Source: Chara braunii | Taxonomy: Eukaryota > Streptophyta > Charophyceae > Charales > Characeae | Length of the DNA: 64,000 nt | Direction: 5' to 3' | NCBI GenBank assembly: GCA_003427395.1 | Contig: BFEA01000631.1 | Location: 369,047-433,046 of the forward strand | Part shown: positions 56,029 to 64,000 of the stretch, one piece after another | Layout: every line of letters begins with the position of its first letter | Position numbering within the stretch: position 1 is the first letter of the stretch | Made by a program: the position numbers and the translations under genes | Notes under the pieces: generated by a model | What the model saw: the letters and a program-made list of their open reading frames with translations, nothing else | Database searches by the model: none | Told to the model about the DNA's origin: nothing

Positions 56029-56891
56029 CTATGTAATTGAATTATGATCTAGTCCGCTGATATAGGGGAGTTTCCCCACTCCTGTATTGATTATTGTCCC
56101 TCTGAGGGAGTCAGAGACTAAGAAATAGTCTATTGCCGAGCTCGAGATGTGACGAGTTCTATTTCTTTTCCTATATGTGAGTCTGTTTGCTTTCGGATAA
56201 AGAGTTATAAGTGGTTCTATTAAATTTCTTTCTAGTATTAAAGTGTGCATTATCTGGGTTTCAGATTGGAATACGACTTCCCTGTCCCTTTGTGAGCTTG
56301 AAAATCTATCTCTAACCGGGTCCAGAGCGGTGTTCCAATCTCCTGTTAGAATTATATGCTTATTCTCGTCTCACATGTTTGTTACATTTTGTATGAAGGT
56401 CTGTCTTTGAGGGAAGTCATTAGGGGCGTAAGCATTTATTAGTTGGAATGATTCCTCCTTGTAGGTGAAGTGGACTTCTATCCATCTTCCGTTGTCTGTG
56501 TAAGTTTGTTTTCTACTAACCTGATTAAGTTGGCTGCTCTCGAGTTTTGGTGCCACAGAATTGTTGTTCCTGCTGAACCTACTCTCGGAGCGGGGCCCCA
56601 AAGACCTATGCGTACATGTTTTAGCCTTGTTATACCTCTGTTAATTATTGTTTTATGTTCTGGGGATTCAGTTAAGTGTGTTTCTTGTAGACATACTATA
56701 TCGGGCGGGTTCTTTGTAAACGAGTTCAAGTAGTTCGTCATGTTGTCCCATTTATCTGTGTTTGTTAATACGTTTGCTAGACCGTTAACATTCCATGACA
56801 CCACTGACAACTCAGGCTCCTTGTTTCTGACTGTGTAGTGTTTAGTCTGGCCTGTCCCCTGGTCATGCTCTGACCGGGGGTGTGCTGACAT
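56029..56891 (-). pseudogene. LINE L6 AP-type endonuclease
   Basis: Frame 56891-56478 has VVSWNVNGLANVL and PDIVCLQETHLTES (Asn and Glu of the active site). The following frame 56601-56371 has FQLINAYAPNDFPQRQ. The region around 56340 has the TGDWNTALDPV-type motif, and 56250-56029 has SSAIDYFLVS and the final GLDHNSI (Asp-His). All catalytic blocks are thus traceable, across at least two frame changes. Function: target nicking. Confidence 0.8.
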
Positions 56892-56937
56892 GGAATGTTG
56901 AGCTGGGACCTAGTGTAGGTGTTTGTTTGTTGGGGAG

Positions 56938-59660
56938 TTAGTTGAAGGGTGACTCGTTGTAAGAAGCGAGTCGCACTTCGACCTGTCTAGAATTTGTTTC
57001 CAACACCTGTTCCAGGTGGTCGGCCTTGCAATCAAAGAGGGAGTGACCCTCGACTATTGAGGCTGAAAGGACGACCCTTTCCGAGGGGATTTCTCCTCCC
57101 ATTAGGCCATAGGGTATTGCGTGCAGCACCTTCCATGGTTTCCAAACCATGTGATCCATAAGTTGTGCCTCCATTGAGTAGCGTACCATGTAGGGTCTGA
57201 GGTCAATGGCCAGGATGTCACCTGCGTCGTCTAACCATTCCTCCCTCCATTCGTCCTTGGATCCCAGGATGTGCGCTGCTACCGGAGTGTCCTTTGAGAT
57301 GTTGGCCGCGAGGACCTTGTTGGATGGGCTGACCAATGCTATGAGGGACCATGATTTGACTATTGCAATCTCCCAGTCCTCGTGCTCTTCGTTCCATTGG
57401 TATGGCAGGACTACTCTTTTCCTGCACCCCCCCTTGGCTTCCAACATGGCCGCTGTGAAGATTTCTGCGTTATGTCCTAGAGCAAGTCCTTGCAGGATGA
57501 CGGTGTCATCTGCTGTTTCTTTGTTATGATCCTTGAGAACTGTGATCTGGGCCTGCAGGATTTCTTTCTGCCTGTCCAGGTCTTCTCTTGTGTTCAGTCG
57601 GATGTCCTCGCCTTCTCTCCCTTCCACTTATGTCGGGCTAGTTGGATTTCTTTGATTATTCCTTCATGAGCCCTTTGTCTTTTTGCTCAGGTGAATGCCG
57701 CCTGATTTTGTGTAAGTCTTCGGCCATTTGAACAAATTCTGATCGGAGTTGATGTTCTTTCCTGTTTGGTCCAGTCTTTGTCTGTATCCCTCTGCAAAAA
57801 ATTCAGACAGTTCCTGTTCCTTTTCCAGTATTTCGTACTGGTTTTGGGTCGGGATTTGACTGTTTGAGTCAGACTGATGAAAGTTGACATTTTGCAGGTT
57901 AAGGAGGTGTCTTTTGTGTGCCACACGGACTTCAAGTTGGTCTATGCTTCCTAACATAGTCATTAAGCCATTTCAGTGAGTTTTCATTCCCTCCTTCCTC
58001 AATCCCCCCTAGTTGCTCGTCAAGTTGGTCTATGTTTTCTCCCTTAGAGTCCTGTGACATTTTGTCGTCCTCTTCGTCAGGTGCTCGTCCTCCGGCTTTG
58101 TCCTTTTGTCCTTCCATTGTCTCTTTTTTCTCTTCTTCCCCTTTTCCTACGTCCATTGGGCCCTTGCTGCCATCTTCGTTCTCGTCCACAATTTCCTCTG
58201 TTCTTTCATTTTCTCCTTCTTTGGCATCGGCGTCCATTTGGTCTGCTGTTGAGCGGGTATCATTAACTCTGCTCACCTTGCTGGCTGTTTGACTGGTAGC
58301 TGATTGGGCCGTGGTGCCTTGCTCTGCCTTTCGTTTGAGGAGTTTGCTTGAGCTTTTTGAGGGGCAGGTACTATTCCTGTTCTTTGCTTTTTGTTCCTCA
58401 TCGTGAGTTCCTACCCTTTGCGCTTTTCTGTGCGTAGCACTTTTCCCCTTGCCTGCAGATTTTCAATGAATGCTTTTTCAGTAGAGTTTCTTGTTCTGAT
58501 AAGTTCTTGTCAGGTGTCCTTTCTTTGCTTGTCCTCCATGACCCCTTGTGCCTCTAGAATTTGTTGTCTGAGGAATCCGCAGTCTTTGTCTTCGATTCTT
58601 TTGGATCCCTTCTTTTGCCATTGACTTCCATAGGGCGGATAGATGTCCGGTTGTATTGCCACTTCGCCTTTCATCGTCCATGTCCATTTTGGAGTCTCTA
58701 TTGTGTCGTTGAAGACCCATCCTCTGTAGGCTGGGTCGTTGACGAACCACAGTCCCACTTTCGAATCACATTCCACCAGGTTCGCCTGGATTTGACCTAG
58801 TTTGGCGCCTCTTTCTCTGTTGAGCGGCCAGTTTCTGTTCGTACCCAGATGGCCTTTCCCTCTGCATTTGAAGCACCGAGGGTTGGTTTGTTCGGGTAGG
58901 CTTCTGTCAGTCTTCTTTCAACAAAGTTGTGCAGCCCTTCAGGAATGTTGTCGAATTGGATCCAGAGGTTGTTCCTCAGCATTGCTTGTTTGTGCCTCGA
59001 AGCGTCCGACTGAGGAGTTCTTCTAGGTTTCCAGCTGGTGACTGTGACCACTCCCTTTTTGCATTTCAGATTGCTGAGGGAGATGAGGTACCTGGCGTAC
59101 GCTCTGTCTGGACATACGATCACGATTGTGTTCCTTGCTCGCCTGTGATATGTGACAATCGGTTCTGTTCCTGGTATTTCTTCCAACGATCTGAGGATGT
59201 CCCTTACCCAGGTGCGCTTTTCGTTTGGAGACATGTCTGAACACTTCTGAGGGAAGTTGAAGAGGACTGCATGTTTCTCAAACATCTCATTGCAACTCGC
59301 TTCATCTTCTTCTTGATATTCCCAAATTTCTATTGTTTGGCTTTCTCCCCCTTGCTCCGCCAAGATTTTTTCCTTGATTATGTTAACTTTGGATTTGACT
59401 TGTGTATTTGAAATCAGGAACTCCATAGCCCTTTGGCTCAGTGTTTTGTGGAACGAGGTTGTTGTGTCTTGGGAATTCTCTGTTGGTTGTGGTTGTGTGC
59501 CCAACTGTCCCTTGCTTGGTCCCTGAGGGGTCTGACCTACAGGGGAAGGAATGCCAGACGGTCCTGTGTTGTCCTTTGGTTTGAGAGGTGTTGCTGTTCC
59601 TGTGGTGAGCGCTTCGGCGCATGTCTTTGCCATGGTGTTTGAGGGTCTCTGGTCGGCCAA
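56938..59660 (-). pseudogene. LINE L6 ORF1
   Basis: The first frame (59660-58797) has a Pro/Thr/Gln-rich N-terminus and then the structured plant-LINE ORF1 core (NMFEK-like EMFEKHAVLFNFP, LWIQFDNIPEGL). The zinc knuckle is in another frame at about 58890-58830: C-F-K-C-R-G-K-G-H, but the position of the last Cys is Trp. Further frames follow: WFVNDPAYRGWVF (58776-58510), a very acidic stretch (58276-57932) and a 229-codon C-terminal part (57627-56938). Role by family: RNA binding in the LINE ribonucleoprotein. Confidence 0.7.
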
Positions 59661-59740
59661 AAGAGATAAGGGCTACTGTGGGGCGAGGTGTCTGATCTTT
59701 CTCGCCAGGAGGTGTGGCAGAGGACTTGGACAAAGCTGAG

Positions 59741-62162
59741 TGCAGCGAAGGATGAGCTACTTTGCCGACAAAATGGTCCGCGCGTACCCTCCCCTCTCGG
59801 GGATGGGATTTTTGGCTAGGACGTCAAACAGGTTTGCCTCTTCTCAATCAGCAAGCTTGAGCTATGTAGATGGTCTTGATTACAGTAGGAGTGCTTCTAA
59901 TTGGCGATTAGTTGTGAAGGGGTTGTGGACGCCTTGTGAGTGGGTCTGTACTCCGAAAAAATTGGCCAGCGTTTACCCTCCCCACTGGGGATCGTTTTTT
60001 TGAAGGATAGCAGTCCTTTAGGACTTCGCTATTGCCGAAAAGGAAGAATCTTCGAGCGAACGTTCCTGAATTTGAATTGGTGCGTGGTACTTAGGAGGCA
60101 ACACTTCAAAATATTGTGCACGACTGTGGAGTAACGACCAATTAAGCAGAACTTCAAGATATTGCCTATCACTGTGGAGTAGCGACCGATTAGTCGATAA
60201 CCAATAATTGGTAAATTTAATAAAATAAATATTTAATAAATGAGACTCTCGTTAGGCAATATTAATCAATGATGAATCTGATAATAAAGGTAAGTAATAT
60301 TATTAATAATGTTCTAGTTCTCCTTCCTGGTGATTCCAAAAATCCTCTGGTGAAATGCCGATTACCTAACCAGTAATCGGGTGGAAGGAATTTAAATAAT
60401 GTTGAGACTTCGAGATCGCAGAAAAAATGGCAGCATTCTCTTACCAAGTCTGGGGTCACGATTGGCCGCTGACGGGATAGGAGCGAGGAATGGGAGCTAC
60501 TTGGAGCAGCAATAGTACTCGATCATACCCTTACTGCTTTGTCATTTGCCCGTATGGTCCAGGATCTTCCTTGTTTGCGTTGTTCGAATTAGGTGGTTAG
60601 ACTGGAGGTGGGGGGCTAAGGGGGTGGGGGGGGATTTATCTGGTGTGTGGTTGGTTGTGGGGTCGGGGGTGGTTTTCAGATGGTGAGGAAGTGTGGTTGG
60701 TCGGTGGGGGAGCTGGGATGGCGGGGGGGGGTGGGGTGGGTGGGGAGGCTTCGAGGAGTGGTGGTGTATGTGTGTGTGGGGTAGGAGGTGTGGTGTGCTG
60801 TGAGAGGTGATGGTGGAGAGTGAGATTCGGTCCGTGGAGATCGTGGGCGGATGGTAGGTAAGCGGATGGGGGTGGGGGTGCAAGATGGGGACGGCTTCGT
60901 CGAGGTGGGGTTGAAGTGAGAGTGAGGGAAGGGTGTGGTGTGTTTGGCTTTTCGCGGGACTATGGGGTGTGCAGCGTCTTGTAAGGCAATGTGGAGTCGG
61001 AATGTGGGGGGGGGGGGGAGGGGGAAGGCGGGTGTGGAGTGGGGAGGGCTGCGTGATGTGGGGTAGAAATGGGGGGCGGTGTGTCGAGTTGTGGGTCAGT
61101 GGTGGACGATCTACGAGAAGACCTAGGACCGTGTTTGTTGGCGGGTTGTTGGATCGTCGCGGTTTGGATTATTCCAAGTTATCACGCTGATGAGATTGGG
61201 TCAAGATGAGAGAATGCTATATGGTCTTGTCTCTAACCCTATGTGCTTTTGATAGTGTGTTGTCTTGTTTAGCCTAAGTCTGTGTCTGGAGCTGGAACAG
61301 TCTGTAGGCTGTGTTCAAAATATAGTAAAAGCAGTAGGTATTATTTCTTTGTCCATTTTCACGATGCAGTGGGGGCATTGGAATACGCTGCTACAGTGTC
61401 TCGTGGGTTTCGGCGCGTGCAGATACTAAATACGAGAAAAAATAAACTTTGATGGTCGCGTTGTCCGTATTTGCTTGTGAGAAGTGTTGTAGCGATTTCT
61501 AGCGTTTGTGTGCAGGTGATGTCTTCGCGTTGTCCTTTTGCCTGCTTGTACGAGCTCTTGGTCCCTCTGATCCCTCCTTGCTTTGTTGCTGCCGTTAGTT
61601 AAGAGGAACGATCTTACCTCTCATCATGTGTGTTTCTTGTCTCTAGCTTCTTGTTCCGTTTGGCTGTACTTCGTTCCACTTGAGTGGATTTTTCGCTGCT
61701 CACTTCTTGTTTCCTTGTGCCGCTTTCCCTGCTTTCGTCCCTTCCTTGCCCTCACTTATATCTTCCCCGAGCTCTCCTTTCCGCTGTGTGTTTCCCTTCC
61801 GCTGCTTTACCTCGCTCGATGTCTCCCCCCTTCTTGTCGTCACTCCCTTTTCCTTGCCGATTTTTGTCTCGTCCTCGTTCCACGCTCCTCTTTCCCTTCT
61901 CCTTACCCTCCTCTGTCTCTTTCTCACCTGTGTCACGCCCTGGGGCGTGGCGCGGTGTGCTTCGTGGTGACATAATAGCTCTCCTAGGCTCTCGTATTTG
62001 GACGAAGTTCAGGTTCGAAGAAAGGTCGCATGATGGCGCGTATGCTCACCAACGCTTTCACGCTCTTCGGCTTTGCGTGAGACCGGGTTCGCAAGGCTTA
62101 ACGCAGAATAGCGCGAAAATAGCGCGTGCTTACCGGAACGGCGCGGGCGCCAAAACTCCCAT
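59741..62162. other. Unassigned region inside the putative 10.6 kb insertion
   Basis: 60103-60198 holds two copies of a 48 bp unit (ACTTCAA-ATATTG, CTGTGGAGTA-CGACC). 60560-61100 is G-rich low complexity, the complement of the C-rich tracts elsewhere. 61600-61960 is CT-rich with artefactual Ser/Leu/Pro frames. No conserved protein was recognised. Confidence 0.45.
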
Positions 62163-63830
62163 CACCCTGGATGAAACCTGTTTGATCAATGTGGAAGCAT
62201 TTGTCTGTCATATCTAAGATTCGAAAAGCTAGAGCTTTGGCCAGAATCTTGTAAGGGAGAGTTAGCAGCGAGGTTGGTCTGTAATTTATGATGTTTTCCT
62301 TCTCCCCTTTCTTGTACAGCAGCGTAACTACACTACTATTCATCAGGCTTCCTAAATGCCCTTAAACCAACTGTCATTGTAAAAATTCAGTAGATCACCC
62401 CCTAAGAGTGGCCAAAACTTTTCTCTGAATTCTTTCGTCAGTCCATCTATGCATGTTGTATTCATGCTTTGAACTGTGACTTGTAGTTCCTTTATTGTGA
62501 TCGGTCTATCAAGGGATTGTGCTTGTTCTGGTGAGATCGTTTTCTCTAAATGGTGTGTAACATCTTGTTTCGTGCCTCTCTAGTGCTCGGAGGGGTAGGT
62601 GTGGGGGTCTTTCTGTGGTAGAAGTGCTCTTAGAATTCCTTCGCTATGTTCAACACGCCACGCTATTTGTGGTCATTTCAGGTGTTGTCAGAGTCTTTAG
62701 GCCTTCAATTGAATTGGTCCTTGCATTGGCTTTTATTCTTGCGAAGAAGTGTTTGGACATTGACTCGCTTAGTTGGTATTCATTCATCCTTGCTCTCACT
62801 TGCAGGCCTTCCAGCTCCCACCATCTCCATGTCGCCAGTTCTTCTCTCGCTTTTTCAAAGATGTCTTTGTAGAGCACGGAAGATGGATTATCGATCAGGT
62901 TTATCTCTCAGATATCTTAAGAACATTTTCCAACGCCTGTTTCCTTTGTTTTCTATCGTTGGCTAGTTTCCTCGAAATTTTAGCCATTGTCTGAGATAGA
63001 GTGAGGTAGCGTTTTTGAAACCACTGCCTAGGTATCCTCTTCTTGGGTTCTGCCAGCATTCTTGAACACCTGCCCGAAAGGTCTGGCGCAAAAGGAGGGA
63101 GTTATTTAGCATGTGAGAGTTGCAACCTTTCTTGATGAACTGTGCAAATTTGAGGATGAGTTCAATTGGTTTGTGGTCCAACCCCGGGTAAGGTGCCAGA
63201 GGCATGATCTCCACACTTTTGGCTGATCCCATCATAGTTTCTGAGAGCAAGAAATAATCAGTGAAAGAGAGAGCAGTATGTTGGGTATGATTTTTTTTTT
63301 TCTTTTCACCGAAGTATAGGCTCTCTTCCCCGGATGCAAGGTACGGAAAGGTGCCACCAGATTGTGATCGACCATCGGTTTTTGAATGGGAATTGCCTCC
63401 TGTGATGATTGGCATGCCGATGATCTGGATATACGATCCACGAATGGGTCTAGAGTTGCGTGCCAATCACCTGTCAGAATACATGATGTCAATGGTGTGA
63501 GCAGTCCACCTATGTCCATTATAAAAACCGCTCGTTCTATGGAGTGGTTAGGTGCGTAAACATTGATGATTCTGAATTCTTCGTCCTTCCGTTTAAGGTC
63601 CATGAAGCACCATCTTCCCCCTTATGTGTCTGCCTCCATGCCCATTACAGACCATGCCATGTAAAAGGGGGATGATTTGGGTATGAGGATGGCAGTTCCT
63701 TTTGTGCTGGAGGAGTTATTTGAGGACCAGGTTTCATCCTTGACTCCTCCCAGTTTTCTTGTAAAGAATTTCCGGATTCTGTTGTGTTCCATCGAAAAAG
63801 TGAGGTGAGTCTCTTGCATGGTAACCCCGG
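62163..63830 (-). pseudogene. LINE endonuclease and RT N-terminus (L7), 5' part of a split LINE
   Basis: On the minus strand: QETHLTFS (about 63820), then RIINVYAPNHSIERAVF and a LTGDWHATLDPFVDR motif (63603-63400), SLTDYFLLS-like SFTDYFLLSE, GLDHKPIELIL (63180), linker frames 62963-62650, and the first RT block INYRPTSLLTLPYKILAKAL---IDQTGFIQG (62343-62163). Homology stops there, before motif A. The next residues of the RT are found at 51.52 kb in the fragment L5. Frame changes are present. Confidence 0.75.
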
Positions 63831-63991
63831 ACCCGGACACCGGACACTTCCGGACTGTCTTTCGGACTGTCTTTCGGACCAGTGTCAGGACCGGTCTGGA
63901 CTGTCCGGTGTTCCGGACTGTACCGGACACCGGACACCACCGGACACCGGACAGTACGGACATGCATCCGAGGTCCGGGGATGTCCAGACC
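63831..63991. repeat. CCGGACA/TGTCCGG palindromic repeat array
   Basis: It is built from short words: GGACACCGGACA, CCGGACTGTC, TTTCGGACTGTC and GGACCGGTCTGG in both orientations, so it can fold on itself. It begins exactly upstream (minus strand) of the QETH motif of the LINE endonuclease and probably continues past the window edge. Confidence 0.75.
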
Positions 63992-64000
63992 AAAAAAAAA

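Larger units (their letters stand above)
52618..59740 (-). mobile_element. Best preserved LINE (L6), about 7.1 kb, plant L1-like
   Basis: Read on the minus strand: ORF1 (59660-56938), endonuclease (56891-56029), RT (55951-53848) and C-terminal tail (53785-52618). All domains of an autonomous LINE are present in the correct order, with relatively long frames (287, 247 and 274 codons), but about ten frameshifts or stops separate them. It is the youngest-looking LINE here and serves as a reference for the other six fragments. Confidence 0.85.

Overview
The window is eukaryotic nuclear DNA from a repeat-dominated genome, most likely a green-lineage organism. A charophyte alga such as Chara is my best guess, by inference only. 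The support is one plant-type hybrid histidine-kinase exon with clean splice signals, plant-L1-like LINEs with CCHC ORF1 proteins, a Penelope-like element (PLE) with an N-terminal GIY-YIG domain, abundant microsatellites and two N gaps. No rRNA gene, complete tRNA gene, prokaryotic operon or CRISPR array was seen.

Layout. 1-5.1 kb: decayed LINE 3' ends, copies of a short poly-A repeat (called R here) and a tRNA-derived SINE. 6.6-11.7 kb: a degenerate PLE on the + strand, consisting of a pLTR-like segment with TATA box and hammerhead ribozyme, a CCHC/proline-rich ORF1, a GIY-YIG endonuclease and a PLE reverse transcriptase cut after motif A. 11.7-13.9 kb: a non-coding block packed with short hairpins. 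16.2-23.6 kb: a near full-length but decayed LINE. 23.6-27.9 kb: inverted second copies of the hammerhead segment and of the hairpin block. 28-31.5 kb: microsatellites and a gap. 31.9-38.3 kb: a Ty3/gypsy-like element (putative U3 hairpins and TATA, tandem repeats, a RING-finger ORF, gag, protease, partial RT). 40.8-42.1 kb: the only convincing host exon (HATPase plus receiver-like domain of a hybrid histidine kinase). 43.9-44.9 kb: gap. 45.9-48.1 kb: gag-like fragments on the - strand. 49-64 kb: LINEs, where a young LINE (52.6-59.7 kb) sits inside about 10.6 kb that appears to split an older LINE (50.0-51.5 plus 62.2-63.8 kb).

How the parts relate. Nearly everything is transposon-derived, and most coding frames carry frameshifts and stops. 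The most unusual material is the PLE-hammerhead-hairpin complex. The roughly 0.62 kb hammerhead segment and the roughly 2.2 kb hairpin block each occur twice in inverted orientation. Their order on the right (block, then hammerhead segment, read on the - strand) is what a head-to-tail PLE junction would give. The hairpin block has about 70-nt periodicity and a recurrent CTCATGTGTGAG-like core. I do not recognise it as any known family.
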